Source: Flavobacterium sp. WV_118_3 (GTDB taxonomy: Bacteria; Bacteroidota; Bacteroidia; Flavobacteriales; Flavobacteriaceae). Taken from it: DNA of 64,000 nt. The first letter of the stretch is position 1. Every line of letters starts with the position of its first letter. The stretch lies in assembly GCF_039778605.1 (NCBI RefSeq), contig NZ_CP156060.1, positions 2,418,001 through 2,482,000 of the forward strand. The letters are read 5' to 3'. Positions 25,132 through 34,720 of this stretch are shown here, piece by piece. A program made the translations under genes and the position numbers. The notes below the pieces were generated by a model. That model did not search any database. It saw only the letters and a program-made list of their open reading frames with translations, and had not been told where the DNA came from.

Positions 25132-26538
25132 ATGCCAGCGAATATGAAACGATTATCAAGTTTATTCTTAGTCTCCCTGTTAAGTGGAGCTACAACCCTC
25201 GGAGCTTACAAACTCTTTTTTGACCCATCTGCTCCAGCTGATTCCCAACTTTCTATCGCGCCCAACTATACCCGAAATGTTAGCCTTGGTGCTGCCGAAA
25301 ATTTAGACTTTACCGCTGCTGCCGAAAGTGCCGTACATTCGGTTGTACACGTGAAAAATGTTTCTGTATCTAAAATCCCAACGAATCCTTTAATGGAGTT
25401 TTTCTACGGTTACCGCGGTGACCAGCAGCAAACTCAGATCGGAACCGGTTCGGGTGTTATCATTACCCAGGACGGTTATATCGTGACCAACAATCACGTA
25501 ATTCAGAATGCGACCGACCTGGAAGTTACCTTAAACAACAATAAAACCTATAAAGCCAAACTGGTTGGAACGGACAGTAAAATGGACATTGCCTTACTTA
25601 AGATTGATTCCGACGAAAAACTACCGTATGCCACTTTCGGAAACTCCGATAATATTAAGGTAGGCGAATGGGTATTGGCCGTTGGTAATCCATACAACCT
25701 GACATCGACAGTAACAGCCGGTATCGTGTCTGCAAAAGCACGTAATTTGGCTAATAATGGCATTCAGTCTTTTATTCAAACCGATGCCGCTGTTAATCCG
25801 GGTAACAGTGGTGGCGCCCTGGTAAACACCCGTGGTGAGCTAATTGGAATCAATACCATGATTTCATCGGTAACCGGATCGTATGTCGGCTACTCTTTTG
25901 CCGTTCCTTCTAACATCACCCGTAAAATTGTTGAGGATTTGATGGAATACGGTAACGTACAACGCGGTGTATTGGGTGTGGAAGGTGCCGAACTCAACAG
26001 CACAGCGTCTAAAGAATTTGGTGTAAAACTAACTCAAGGTTTTTACGTAACCGCTGTTTCTAAAAAATCGGGTGCCGAAAAAGCCGGATTGCGAAAAGGT
26101 GATATTATCGTACAACTCGACAATCAACCGATTAATTCGTATGCCGATATGTCGTCCTATGTAAACACCAAACGTCCGAATGATGTAGTGATTGCCGGAA
26201 TCATCCGCGAAGGAAGCCGTAAAGACATCAAAATAGAACTGACCAAACGCGAATTACTCAACTATGATTTTAACGGTCTGGAACTGGAAGATATCGGACC
26301 GGCAGAGAAAAAAATGTTTAACATCAATTATGGCGTCAAAATAAAAGACATCACCAGTGGCAATCTGCTAAAATATGCGAATGACCTTAAAGGAAGTATC
26401 ATCCTGAATGTAGACGGTGCGAAGGCGACCGACATCGAAACGGTGTCACAAGCGTTGTCCCGAAAAGGCGAAGGACAATCGGTTCGAATGGAACTGATTA
26501 CCCGAAAAGGAGCCTTAGTACAGGTGATTACCCAGTAA
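25132..26538 (+). CDS. Periplasmic serine protease, DegP/HtrA (Do) family
   Basis: The 468-residue protein has an N-terminal signal or anchor helix (about 8-25). The trypsin-like domain carries the triad H122 (NNHVI), D152 (KMDIALLKI) and S226 (NPGNSGGAL). Two PDZ domains follow at about 280-370 and 385-465. HtrA proteases degrade or refold misfolded envelope proteins, which fits a genome rich in secreted proteins. ATG codons at 25132 and 25144 are both possible starts. It stands alone, ending in its own terminator. Confidence 0.93.
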   Translation: MPANMKRLSSLFLVSLLSGATTLGAYKLFFDPSAPADSQLSIAPNYTRNVSLGAAENLDFTAAAESAVHSVVHVKNVSVSKIPTNPLMEFFYGYRGDQQQTQIGTGSGVIITQDGYIVTNNHVIQNATDLEVTLNNNKTYKAKLVGTDSKMDIALLKIDSDEKLPYATFGNSDNIKVGEWVLAVGNPYNLTSTVTAGIVSAKARNLANNGIQSFIQTDAAVNPGNSGGALVNTRGELIGINTMISSVTGSYVGYSFAVPSNITRKIVEDLMEYGNVQRGVLGVEGAELNSTASKEFGVKLTQGFYVTAVSKKSGAEKAGLRKGDIIVQLDNQPINSYADMSSYVNTKRPNDVVIAGIIREGSRKDIKIELTKRELLNYDFNGLELEDIGPAEKKMFNINYGVKIKDITSGNLLKYANDLKGSIILNVDGAKATDIETVSQALSRKGEGQSVRMELITRKGALVQVITQ

Positions 26539-26554
26539 AAATCCTCCCAAAATG

Positions 26555-26579
26555 AACCCTGCTAAAAAGCAGGGTTTTT
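26555..26579 (+). terminator. Terminator after htrA
   Basis: An 8-bp stem AACCCTGC/GCAGGGTT with a 6-base loop is followed by a T run, 16 nt after the htrA stop. Confidence 0.8.
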
Positions 26580-26599
26580 AATTTTAAAAAAGTTGCTTT

Positions 26600-26635
26600 T
26601 TGCAAAAATAAATTCAGTAAAAATCAATACTTTTG
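26600..26635 (+). promoter_or_regulatory. Probable gap promoter, -7 box TACTTTTG
   Basis: TACTTTTG at 26628-26635 matches TAnnTTTG. The nearest TTG at 26600-26602 gives a spacer of 25 nt, longer than ideal, so only the -7 box is convincing. The gap ATG is 43 nt downstream. Confidence 0.4.
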
Positions 26636-26678
26636 CACCAATTTTATTTAACAACACAATCCTAACTTTTTAACTATA

Positions 26679-28130
26679 ATGAACAACAACAGTGCTGTTT
26701 ACGAGAAAGAGTTGGCTTTTCAGGCAGACAGAAGAAGAGCCGGCGTTGAATTTATCAAAATCATTAGCGACCTATGGTATGACAAGTCTATTGAATTGGT
26801 TCTTTTCAGAAACCAATTGATCGACCGAAATGTAAGCGACATCATCAACTTACATGAATATGCCGGTGAATTTGTTCAAAAACCAATCAACATTTTTGAT
26901 TCTGTGGAGATCGCCAGAGCTATTGAAGCTTTGGACTTACCTCCTTCCCGAATTGACATCGGTAAATTAACATACGAATACCATTTAGAAGACGATAAAT
27001 ATAACGACGCTACTGCTTTCGTAGTAGACAAACTGAAACATGCAAAAGAAACCAAAGATATCCAACCAAAAGATGTGGTATTATATGGTTTTGGACGTAT
27101 CGGACGTTTATTAGCCCGTGAATTAATGTCGAAAATCGGAAAAGGACAACAATTGCGTTTGCGTGCGATTGTGACCCGCGATAAAAACGATGCTGTTTTA
27201 TTAGAAAAACGCGCTTCTTTATTGCGTTACGATTCTGTTCATGGTGATTTCGAAGGTTCGGTTACCGCAGATCCTGAAAACAATGCATTGATCATCAATG
27301 GAACAACCGTACATATTATTACGGCTAATGCTCCGGAAGAAATCGACTATACACAATACGGTATCAACGATGCGTTGATCATCGATAATACCGGTGCTTT
27401 TACAACCGAAGAAGCACTTAGCCGTCACCTGACTTCAAAAGGAGCCGACAAAGTATTACTTACTGCTCCAGGTAAAGGTGTTCCAAACATCGTATACGGT
27501 GTAAACCACACGGATTACAATCCGGATGAAGTAAAAATCTACTCGGCTGCTTCATGTACTACGAATGCAATCACGCCAATTTTAAAAGCTGTTGAAGACA
27601 CTTTAGGAGTAGTAAAAGGACATTTAGAAACAATCCACGCGTATACCAACGACCAGAATCTGGTTGACAACATGCACAAAAAATACCGTCGTGGAAGAGC
27701 TGCCGCTTTAAATATGGTAATCACCGAAACAGGTGCCGGAAGTGCCGTTGCCAAAGCATTACCTGCATTGGCCGGTAAATTAACTTCAAACGCGATCCGT
27801 GTACCGGTTCCAAACGGTTCATTAGTGGTATTGAATCTTGAAGTTGGAAAAGAAACTTCTAAAGAAGGTGTTAACGACATCATGAAACAATATGCTCTGG
27901 AAGGTGAATTGGTTGAGCAAATCAAATATTCATTAAACAATGAGTTGGTTTCTTCGGACATCGTAGGAACTTCTGCTCCGTCAATTTTCGACAGTAATGC
28001 GACAATTGTTTCTGCCGATGGTAAAAATGTAGTATTATATGTTTGGTACGACAACGAATACGGTTACAGCCACCAGGTAATTCGTCTGGCAAAATATATC
28101 GCCAAAGTAAGACGTTATATGTATTATTAA
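26679..28130 (+). CDS. gap: Glyceraldehyde-3-phosphate dehydrogenase, long Bacteroidota form
   Basis: The 483-residue protein is a GAPDH with an N-terminal extension of about 130 residues not found in the usual 330-residue enzyme. The NAD-binding motif YGFGRIGRLLARELM begins near residue 137. The catalytic cysteine is near residue 293 in SAASCTTNAITP, and the following VKGHLETIHAYTNDQN contains the active-site histidine region. The C-terminus WYDNEYGYSHQV is standard. It oxidises glyceraldehyde-3-phosphate in glycolysis or runs in reverse in gluconeogenesis. Monocistronic, with a strong terminator. Confidence 0.93.
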   Translation: MNNNSAVYEKELAFQADRRRAGVEFIKIISDLWYDKSIELVLFRNQLIDRNVSDIINLHEYAGEFVQKPINIFDSVEIARAIEALDLPPSRIDIGKLTYEYHLEDDKYNDATAFVVDKLKHAKETKDIQPKDVVLYGFGRIGRLLARELMSKIGKGQQLRLRAIVTRDKNDAVLLEKRASLLRYDSVHGDFEGSVTADPENNALIINGTTVHIITANAPEEIDYTQYGINDALIIDNTGAFTTEEALSRHLTSKGADKVLLTAPGKGVPNIVYGVNHTDYNPDEVKIYSAASCTTNAITPILKAVEDTLGVVKGHLETIHAYTNDQNLVDNMHKKYRRGRAAALNMVITETGAGSAVAKALPALAGKLTSNAIRVPVPNGSLVVLNLEVGKETSKEGVNDIMKQYALEGELVEQIKYSLNNELVSSDIVGTSAPSIFDSNATIVSADGKNVVLYVWYDNEYGYSHQVIRLAKYIAKVRRYMYY

Positions 28131-28151
28131 TCGTTTGCTTTGCAACATTAT

Positions 28152-28188
28152 AAAAACGCCCCGATTAAATTCGGGGCGTTTTTTTTAT
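28152..28188 (+). terminator. Strong terminator after gap
   Basis: A 13-bp stem rich in GC (28152-28164 with 28171-28183) closes a 6-base loop and runs into eight T residues. Confidence 0.9.
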
Positions 28189-28203
28189 TCCTTTATTTTT
28201 TCC

Positions 28204-28236
28204 ACATCTGACAGGTTTTAAAAACCTGTCAGATGT
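28204..28236. repeat. Perfect 16-bp inverted repeat (dispersed palindrome)
   Basis: Two perfect 16-base arms flank a single A, with the core CTGACAGG..CCTGTCAG. It lies between the gap and acnA terminators and adds nothing obvious to either. A shorter relative lies at 11759-11773. Confidence 0.7.
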
Positions 28237-28242
28237 TACACA

Positions 28243-28276
28243 CAAAAAAAGAGCCATCTTTTCAGACAGCCCTTTT
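28243..28276 (-). terminator. Terminator after acnA
   Basis: On the minus strand a 13-bp stem (28264-28276 with 28247-28259), including three G-U pairs, closes a GAAA loop and is followed by a U run. It lies 18 nt after the acnA stop. Confidence 0.75.
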
Positions 28277-28294
28277 ACTATAGTTATGATTTGA

Positions 28295-30559
28295 CTATGC
28301 TTTACCAGCGGCGATCAAATTTAAAGCAGAACCTGCTACAAACCAGCCAATCTGACCTTCGTTGTAGGTATGGTTTGCCATGATGATATCTTTTGAACCA
28401 TCGGCATGAACAAACTCTAACGTTAATTGTTTACCTGGCGCAAATTCTTTTAAATCTAAGAAATTGATAGTATCATTCTCCTGGATTTTATCGTAATCGG
28501 CCTCATTAGCAAACGTTAATGCCAACATACCTTGTTTTTTAAGGTTGGTTTCGTGGATACGGGCAAACGATTTTACCAATACCGCTTTCACACCTAAGTG
28601 ACGTGGTTCCATTGCAGCGTGCTCACGTGAAGATCCCTCACCGTAGTTATGGTCACCCACAACGATTGAAGGTACTCCAGCCGCTTTATAAGCACGTTGT
28701 ACAGCCGGTACTTCACCGTATTCACCTGTCAATTGGTTTTTCACGTTGTTTGTTTTCTGATTGAAAGCATTCACCGCACCAATTAACATATTGTTGGAAA
28801 TATTATCCAGGTGACCACGGAAACGTAACCAAGGACCTGCCATGGAAATGTGATCCGTTGTACATTTTCCAAAAGCTTTGATCAACAACTTCGCTCCGGT
28901 GATGTTTTCACCATTCCAAGGCTGGAACGGATCTAACAACTGTAAACGCTCTGATGTTGGCGCAACCACTACCTGAACTCCAGATCCATCTTCAGCAGGT
29001 GCCTGATATCCGGCATCTTCTACTGCGAATCCTTGTTTTGGTAATTCATCACCACTTGGCTCGTCTAACATTACTTCTTCTCCGTCTTCGTTGATTAACT
29101 TATCGGTTAACGGATTAAATCCTAAGTCTCCTGCAATAGCCAAAGCCGTTACCAATTCCGGTGATCCTACGAATGCTAATGTATTCGGGTTACCATCGGC
29201 ACGTTTTGAGAAGTTACGGTTGAACGAGTGAACGATTGTATTTCTTTCTTCTTTTTCAGCACCTTCTCTATCCCACATACCGATACATGGTCCACATGCA
29301 TTGGCAAATACGGTTGCTCCGATTTTATCGAACGTATCGATAAATCCGTCACGCTCGATCGTGTAACGCACCTGCTCCGACCCCGGTGTGATGGTGAATT
29401 GTGCTTTTGTTTTTAATTTTTTGTCGGCTACCTGTTTTGCTAAAGATGCAGCACGTGCAATATCTTCGTAAGAGGAGTTCGTACAAGAACCGATCAATCC
29501 GATTTCAACTTTTAAAGGCCAGTTGTTTTTCTCGGCTTCTTCTCTCATTTTAGAGATTGGCGTCGCTAAATCCGGAGTAAATGGTCCGTTTAAGTGTGGC
29601 TCTAATTCCGAAAGGTTGATTTCGATTACCTGATCGAAGTATTGTTCCGGGTTCGCATATACTTCTTCGTCAGCCGTTAAATATTTTGCGATTGCATTGG
29701 CTGCATCAGCAACTTCCGCACGTCCTGTAGAACGCAGGTAACGATCCATAGATTCGTCGTATCCGAAAGTTGAAGTTGTCGCTCCGATTTCAGCCCCCAT
29801 ATTACAGATAGTACCTTTACCTGTACATGACATTGACGTTGCTCCTTCTCCAAAATATTCCACGATAGCTCCCGTCCCCCCTTTTACAGTAAGGATACCG
29901 GCTACTTTTAAGATTACGTCTTTTGGTGCTGTCCATCCTGATAATTTACCGGTTAATTTAACACCGATTAATTTCGGAAATTTTAATTCCCAGGCCATTC
30001 CGGACATTACGTCTACCGCATCCGCTCCACCAACTCCGATGGCCAACATTCCCAATCCACCGGCATTTACCGTATGCGAATCGGTTCCGATCATCATCCC
30101 TCCAGGGAAAGCATAGTTTTCTAATACTACCTGGTGAATAATTCCCGCTCCCGGTTTCCAGAATCCGATACCGTATTTATTTGAAACAGACGATAAGAAA
30201 TCGAATACTTCGCTACTTTGTGATTTTGCTCTTGCCAAATCGGTTTTAGCATCTACTTTCGCCTGGATAAGGTGATCACAGTGTACCGTTGTTGGAACCG
30301 CTACTTTGTTTTTTCCGGCATGCATAAACTGCAATAAAGCCATCTGTGCCGTAGCATCCTGACAAGCAACACGATCCGGTGCAAAATCCACATAATCCTT
30401 ACCTCTTGTGAATGCCTGAGAAGGGGTTCCTTCCCAAAGATGAGCATATAAAATCTTTTCAGATAATGTTAGCGGACGACCAACAAGTTCCCGTGCTTTA
30501 TCCACACGTTCAGCCATGTTTCCGTACACTTTTTTAATCATTTCTATATCAAAAGCCAT
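28295..30559 (-). CDS. acnA: Aconitate hydratase, mitochondrial type
   Basis: The 754-residue enzyme isomerises citrate to isocitrate in the TCA cycle. The three cysteine ligands of the 4Fe-4S cluster are visible: one in [11 protein letters not shown] near residue 358 and two in [11 protein letters not shown] near 421 and 424. The substrate-binding motif [19 protein letters not shown] near 645 marks the swivelling C-terminal domain. Length and motifs match the mitochondrial ACO2-like form common in Bacteroidota rather than the longer bacterial AcnA or AcnB. Monocistronic, with a -7 promoter box at 30607-30614. Confidence 0.93.
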   Translation of the reverse strand: MAFDIEMIKKVYGNMAERVDKARELVGRPLTLSEKILYAHLWEGTPSQAFTRGKDYVDFAPDRVACQDATAQMALLQFMHAGKNKVAVPTTVHCDHLIQAKVDAKTDLARAKSQSSEVFDFLSSVSNKYGIGFWKPGAGIIHQVVLENYAFPGGMMIGTDSHTVNAGGLGMLAIGVGGADAVDVMSGMAWELKFPKLIGVKLTGKLSGWTAPKDVILKVAGILTVKGGTGAIVEYFGEGATSMSCTGKGTICNMGAEIGATTSTFGYDESMDRYLRSTGRAEVADAANAIAKYLTADEEVYANPEQYFDQVIEINLSELEPHLNGPFTPDLATPISKMREEAEKNNWPLKVEIGLIGSCTNSSYEDIARAASLAKQVADKKLKTKAQFTITPGSEQVRYTIERDGFIDTFDKIGATVFANACGPCIGMWDREGAEKEERNTIVHSFNRNFSKRADGNPNTLAFVGSPELVTALAIAGDLGFNPLTDKLINEDGEEVMLDEPSGDELPKQGFAVEDAGYQAPAEDGSGVQVVVAPTSERLQLLDPFQPWNGENITGAKLLIKAFGKCTTDHISMAGPWLRFRGHLDNISNNMLIGAVNAFNQKTNNVKNQLTGEYGEVPAVQRAYKAAGVPSIVVGDHNYGEGSSREHAAMEPRHLGVKAVLVKSFARIHETNLKKQGMLALTFANEADYDKIQENDTINFLDLKEFAPGKQLTLEFVHADGSKDIIMANHTYNEGQIGWFVAGSALNLIAAGKA

Positions 30560-30901
30560 ACTATGAATGAGTTATGTTATTATTTGTTTGTTTACTTAAA
30601 GCGGTACAAATTTAATCAATCCTAATGAGATTTGAAAATTTTTAGTATTTCTTTAAATTCAAAGAATTATTATTTATAAACATTCTATTTTGATGAATAT
30701 TTTTCAACGATTCCTAGAAATAACCCCTAAAAGCGATAAATTCATAATTTTTTAATTTTATATTGTCGATTCCTAAAAAAAACCACTCATTTACTAATAA
30801 ATTCCAAAATCAGGACACCCGAAAAAGCCCATAAACAGGTCGAAACAAGTGTTTTTATCCGTCAAAAAAAATGAAAAAAAATTTTAAAGTCGATCCGTAT
30901 T
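30560..30901. other. AT-rich spacer upstream of acnA
   Basis: This spacer of about 340 bases has no credible frame. It carries the acnA -7 box near its left end. T-rich runs without a stem lie just after the acyltransferase stop. Confidence 0.5.
30607..30614 (-). promoter_or_regulatory. -7 promoter element for acnA (TAAATTTG)
   Basis: Read on the minus strand the box is TAAATTTG, matching TAnnTTTG, 48 nt before the acnA ATG. A -33 TTG is not clear. Confidence 0.4.
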
Positions 30902-32017
30902 TTACTTTCTGAGCGCCATTATCGGTTTTTCATAATAACGATACAACAGATAACTCAGTAAAAAAGTAATCGTAAGGTAGAATACTGTAAAAAGATGCAA
31001 TTGCCAACCCGATAAAGAAACCGTATCGATCCAATATTTAAGCAGTTGTAAAACAAGGCTGTAATGAATCAGATAGATTGAATATGAAATCAGACTTATT
31101 AAGGTAACAGGCTTAGCAAACCAGGATGGTGCCGTTTTCCATTCGGACAAAAGTGGCAGAAACAACGCAAAGGTCAACGAGGTAATGGGCAAATAAAGTA
31201 CATTCCAAAAGAACGGATAGTTTTCGATTAAAATCTGAAAAAATCCCACGCCGACAAACATAAACACCATCAGCACACAACCCAAAACGGCGATTTTCAG
31301 TTTGTGTTTTAGCCAGAATTCCGAATAATTAATATACAGCCAGCTAAAGGCCATTCCGATTAAAATAGAATCTATTCTATAAATTACGACTACTTTTAAC
31401 GATACATTCCATTGTATCAAAGTGGTATTGGAAGTCCAAAAATAGTATCCGACTTTGGCACCTATAAACAATAGAATCAATCCTAAAACCACCGCTAAAA
31501 AAAGACGGGATTTATTTTTCCGCGGAAACACCAAGGCAGCTATAAAAAATGCCAGCGCGCCAATCAGATAGGCAAATTCTTCCACCGACAAGCTCCAGGA
31601 TTCCGGAAAAAAGGTCGGCATGGTGGTCGCAAAATTTTGCAGAAATAGAAAATAATAGCCCGCCTGTTCCATTTGAAAGCCAAACAAGAGTCCCAAACCG
31701 CAATTCAGTAGCAATATTAAATAGTAATTCGGTAATGTTCGAAATCCTCTTCGTTGCAGAAAATAAAAAAAAGTAGTACGGTTAAAATCCGTCGTTACAA
31801 ACAGACGGTATAAGATACCTCCGATCAGAAATCCGCTTAATACAAAAAACAATTCCACACCCCAAAACCCAAACAGCGTAAAGAGTTGTCCTAAAATTCC
31901 CGGGCAATCCGGATAAATCCACAACAAATGACCGCCCAACACCATTAAGATTGCCGTAGCCCGCATCACATCCAATCCGAAAATACGTTCCGTTCCTGTT
32001 ATTGTGGTCGCATTCAT
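30902..32017 (-). CDS. Acyltransferase 3 family membrane protein (OafA/YrhL-like)
   Basis: The 371-residue protein has about ten membrane helices. The N-terminus has the family motif GLDVMRATAILMVLGGHLLW, whose R and H are the conserved active-site residues, followed by FFVLSGFLIGGIL near residue 58. Family members move acetyl or other acyl groups onto surface sugars, lipids or peptidoglycan at the inner membrane. There is no C-terminal SGNH domain. It is divergent from the PHM-like gene with only 37 bp between the start codons, so the two may be coregulated. Confidence 0.85.
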   Translation of the reverse strand: MNATTITGTERIFGLDVMRATAILMVLGGHLLWIYPDCPGILGQLFTLFGFWGVELFFVLSGFLIGGILYRLFVTTDFNRTTFFYFLQRRGFRTLPNYYLILLLNCGLGLLFGFQMEQAGYYFLFLQNFATTMPTFFPESWSLSVEEFAYLIGALAFFIAALVFPRKNKSRLFLAVVLGLILLFIGAKVGYYFWTSNTTLIQWNVSLKVVVIYRIDSILIGMAFSWLYINYSEFWLKHKLKIAVLGCVLMVFMFVGVGFFQILIENYPFFWNVLYLPITSLTFALFLPLLSEWKTAPSWFAKPVTLISLISYSIYLIHYSLVLQLLKYWIDTVSLSGWQLHLFTVFYLTITFLLSYLLYRYYEKPIMALRK

Positions 32018-32035
32018 TTTATTTATCTATTTTTG
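32002..32035 (+). promoter_or_regulatory. Promoter of the PHM-like gene, TTG-N23-TATTTTTG
   Basis: TTG at 32002-32004 and TATTTTTG at 32028-32035 fit the Bacteroidota consensus with a long but acceptable 23-nt spacer. The ATG at 32055 follows 19 nt after the box. The promoter overlaps the start of the divergent acyltransferase gene. Confidence 0.5.
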
Positions 32036-32054
32036 TTTTATACTGCATTTTCTT

Positions 32055-33191
32055 ATGAAAAAATCAAAGATATATAAATATTTCACAATCCTGATTGTCT
32101 TTATTTTAGCTGTGATCGGAATCGTATACTCCCAACTCACCAACCGGCATAAGGCAATTGTAAAGACACAGGTTTTACATTTTACCGGATTACTGGACAG
32201 TGATTGGATAGTAACCAATGGCATACAGGAGTACAAAATGCTATCGCCCACTTTTCTTATTGACGGCATCTACAAATCAATGGAAGGTCCGAAAGCCTCC
32301 CGTTATATCCAACTGAATCAGACCGAAAAATTATTATGGATTAAAGGTTTTGACGTACAGGCGTTTGATGCCAACACGAATGCGCCGTTATCCAATGATT
32401 ATATCTGTCATATGAATGTTGATATTAACGATGTAAACTATTATAACCACTGGCAGTTAGACGACCGCATCGGCAAACAATATCCGCGCCTTACTTCTTT
32501 ATCGCAAGGATTGGAGCGTTTTGATTTTCCGGAAGGCTATGGCGTTCCGATTATCGGTAATGATTTTCTTTTTGTGACCTCGCAGACTTTGAATCAGAAT
32601 ATACCGGATATCTTTAAAAAGGTAAAACACAAAATCACCGTAAAATACGAGGCTTCGCCAAAAGCCATAAAACCGTTGATGAGTAAAACCGTTTTTATAC
32701 AATTACCTTTCGACAAGCACGATCCCTTTAAAGGTCCGTTGGATCCGGGAAGTAACCAATGTATTCCCGTGGAAACCAAAAATCACACATATGAAGATAA
32801 AAACGGAAACAAATTGTCCGGTCATTGGGTAATTCCGACCGGTATCGCTACCTATAGAAGCAGTATCACCGAACAATTACAAATTCAAGATAGTGCGCGT
32901 TTGCATTTTTCGGCACCGCACGTACATCCGTTTGCAACCGCGATCGGCATTTACGACAAGACAACCGGCAAAACCGTTTTTAGCTGTAAGGTGACCAACT
33001 ATAAAGACAAGATTGGACTAAAGGAAATCCAGCCATTCCACTCCGAAACCGGTGTGTGGCTTTACAGCAACCACGAATACGAATTGGTTTTAAATGTCAA
33101 CAACACTTCCGCATCCGAACAGGATATGATGGGCAGTATGTTTTTGTTTTTTTACGACCGCGAATTGGAACAGAAAATCACCTCAAAATAG
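32055..33191 (+). CDS. Membrane-anchored PHM-like (copper type II monooxygenase-like) protein
   Basis: From the ATG at 32055 the protein is 378 residues. One N-terminal helix (about 10-27) is a signal anchor or uncleaved signal. No enzyme motif is standard, but the layout resembles the two-domain copper monooxygenases PHM and DBH. In the C-terminal half, HFSAPHVHPFATAIGIYD resembles the H-x-H pair of the CuM site, and TSASEQDMMGSMFLFFYD resembles the segment bearing the CuM methionine. In the N-terminal half only YICHMNVDIN recalls the CuH region; the other histidine ligands look absent. This is my reading, not a confirmed family match. The upstream GTG at 32004 overlaps the promoter and was rejected as start. 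Confidence 0.55.
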   Translation: MKKSKIYKYFTILIVFILAVIGIVYSQLTNRHKAIVKTQVLHFTGLLDSDWIVTNGIQEYKMLSPTFLIDGIYKSMEGPKASRYIQLNQTEKLLWIKGFDVQAFDANTNAPLSNDYICHMNVDINDVNYYNHWQLDDRIGKQYPRLTSLSQGLERFDFPEGYGVPIIGNDFLFVTSQTLNQNIPDIFKKVKHKITVKYEASPKAIKPLMSKTVFIQLPFDKHDPFKGPLDPGSNQCIPVETKNHTYEDKNGNKLSGHWVIPTGIATYRSSITEQLQIQDSARLHFSAPHVHPFATAIGIYDKTTGKTVFSCKVTNYKDKIGLKEIQPFHSETGVWLYSNHEYELVLNVNNTSASEQDMMGSMFLFFYDRELEQKITSK

Positions 33192-33207
33192 ATTTTCTCT
33201 ACAAACA

Positions 33208-33250
33208 AAAAAGCGCCTTTTCGAAAGTATTGAAAAGGCGCTTTTTGTTT
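33208..33250. terminator. Bidirectional terminator between convergent genes
   Basis: A 15-bp stem (33208-33222 with 33232-33246) and a 9-base loop lie between the PHM-like gene and the convergent small membrane protein gene, with A and T runs on the two sides. Confidence 0.85.
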
Positions 33251-33263
33251 TATTTTGATTTAT

Positions 33264-33632
33264 TTATTGCGTTACCGCTACTTTTTCTTCCTGATTAAAA
33301 TATTTAAAAATCATCACCGCTGCAAGTATTGCTCCGGTCAACGATAGTAAACTTCCCACTGTTATCAGTTCGATAGCTTTCGTGGTCACTTCCGGAAACT
33401 TTCGATAATCGGATAGTACGGCCAGGAATAATCCAAAAGACACCAATCCCATGATCAGTCCAATAAAAATTCCGAGATAGCGGTTTTTAAAGACGACTTG
33501 CGCCGCCATAATGGTCAGCACTACAATCATCAGGTAACTGATTTGCCCTTTTACAATTAGCGTTTCTACAAAACTGAAAACCGCCAATCCCATCAAGGCA
33601 TATTCCGGCAGATTCTTTACAATATTTTTCAT
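33264..33632 (-). CDS. Small integral membrane protein of unknown function
   Basis: The 122-residue protein has about four membrane helices (near residues 9-24, 32-47, 53-70 and 90-110) and no known motif. The last residues (YFNQEEKVAVTQ) are polar. I do not recognise the family. The ATG at 33632 is preferred over one 10 codons upstream because it starts just before the first helix. It lies 52 bp downstream of moxR and might be cotranscribed with it. Confidence 0.65.
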   Translation of the reverse strand: MKNIVKNLPEYALMGLAVFSFVETLIVKGQISYLMIVVLTIMAAQVVFKNRYLGIFIGLIMGLVSFGLFLAVLSDYRKFPEVTTKAIELITVGSLLSLTGAILAAVMIFKYFNQEEKVAVTQ

Positions 33633-33684
33633 TTGATAACAGTTTCTGGTTCGTCCTAACAAAAACGTAATAAATCAAAAAAAA

Positions 33685-34638
33685 TTATAATAATTTCGCA
33701 ACAATCATCTCTTCCGTAATTCCTTCGGCATCTGCTTTATAATTCTTAATAATACGGTGACGTAAAATTCCGGTAGCTACCGCTTTTACATCTTCGATAT
33801 CCGGAGAAAATTTTCCATTTAAAGCGGCGTTTGTTTTCGCTGCCAAAATCAGGTTTTGCGAAGCTCGTGGGCCAGCTCCCCAATCCAGATAATTTTTTAC
33901 ATAATCGGTTGCCAACGCATTATCCGGTCGGGTTTTACTTACCAAAGTAACGGCATATTCGATCACGTTATCCGCTACCGGAATACGACGGATCAAATGT
34001 TGGAAATCGATGATCTCCTGAGCGGTAAACAATGGATTTATGGTAGCACTTACATCCGAAGTAGTACTTTTTACTACTTGTACTTCTTCTTCAAAAGTCG
34101 GGTAATTTAATTTGATCGCAAACATAAAACGATCCAACTGCGCTTCCGGTAACGGATAGGTACCTTCCTGTTCAATCGGGTTTTGGGTTGCCAATACAAA
34201 AAACGGCAAATCCAATTTATAGTGATGCCCGGCAATGGTTACCGCTTTTTCCTGCATGGCTTCCAAAAGTGCCGCCTGGGTTTTTGGCGGTGTACGGTTG
34301 ATCTCATCGGCAAGGATGATATGGGAGAAAACCGGCCCTTTAATAAACTTAAAAGTCCGCGATTCGTCCAGAATTTCGCTTCCCAGAATATCAGACGGCA
34401 TTAAATCGGGTGTAAACTGAATTCGTTTAAAGTCCAATCCCAAAGCCTGTGAAATGGTGTTTACCATTAATGTTTTGGCCAATCCCGGAACCCCTACCAA
34501 CAAGGCGTGTCCTCCGGCAAAAATGCTCAATACAATCTGGTTCACCACTTCTTCCTGACCCACGATAATTTTAGCGATTTCCTCTTTTAAGGCTTTTTGT
34601 TTCTGAACCAGGTTTTGAATTGCTGCAACGTCTGACAT
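33685..34638 (-). CDS. MoxR family AAA+ ATPase
   Basis: The 317-residue protein has Walker A GVPGLAKTL near residue 50, Walker B ILADEINRTPPKTQAALLEAMQE near residue 112, and the sensor region FVLATQNPIEQEGTYPLPEAQLDRF near residue 146. MoxR ATPases act as chaperones, often with von Willebrand factor A proteins encoded beside them. No such gene lies in this window. Length and motifs are typical. It reads in the same direction as the SurA-like operon, but a terminator separates the two. Confidence 0.92.
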   Translation of the reverse strand: MSDVAAIQNLVQKQKALKEEIAKIIVGQEEVVNQIVLSIFAGGHALLVGVPGLAKTLMVNTISQALGLDFKRIQFTPDLMPSDILGSEILDESRTFKFIKGPVFSHIILADEINRTPPKTQAALLEAMQEKAVTIAGHHYKLDLPFFVLATQNPIEQEGTYPLPEAQLDRFMFAIKLNYPTFEEEVQVVKSTTSDVSATINPLFTAQEIIDFQHLIRRIPVADNVIEYAVTLVSKTRPDNALATDYVKNYLDWGAGPRASQNLILAAKTNAALNGKFSPDIEDVKAVATGILRHRIIKNYKADAEGITEEMIVAKLL

Positions 34639-34666
34639 AATATTTTATTCGTATCTGTTAAATTAA

Positions 34667-34704
34667 AAAAGAGTTAGCTTTAAATTCATAAAACTAACTC
34701 TTTT
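34667..34704 (-). terminator. Terminator of the SurA-like operon
   Basis: An 11-bp stem (34694-34704 with 34667-34677 on the minus strand) with a 16-base loop is followed by a U-rich tract. It lies 17 nt after the last chaperone gene. Confidence 0.75.
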
Positions 34705-34720
34705 AATTATTTTTTAAAAA

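Noticed and set aside
27539..28054. 171-codon antisense frame inside gap
   Set aside because: Opposite the conserved GAPDH catalytic domain; no recognisable domain, a by-product of codon use.
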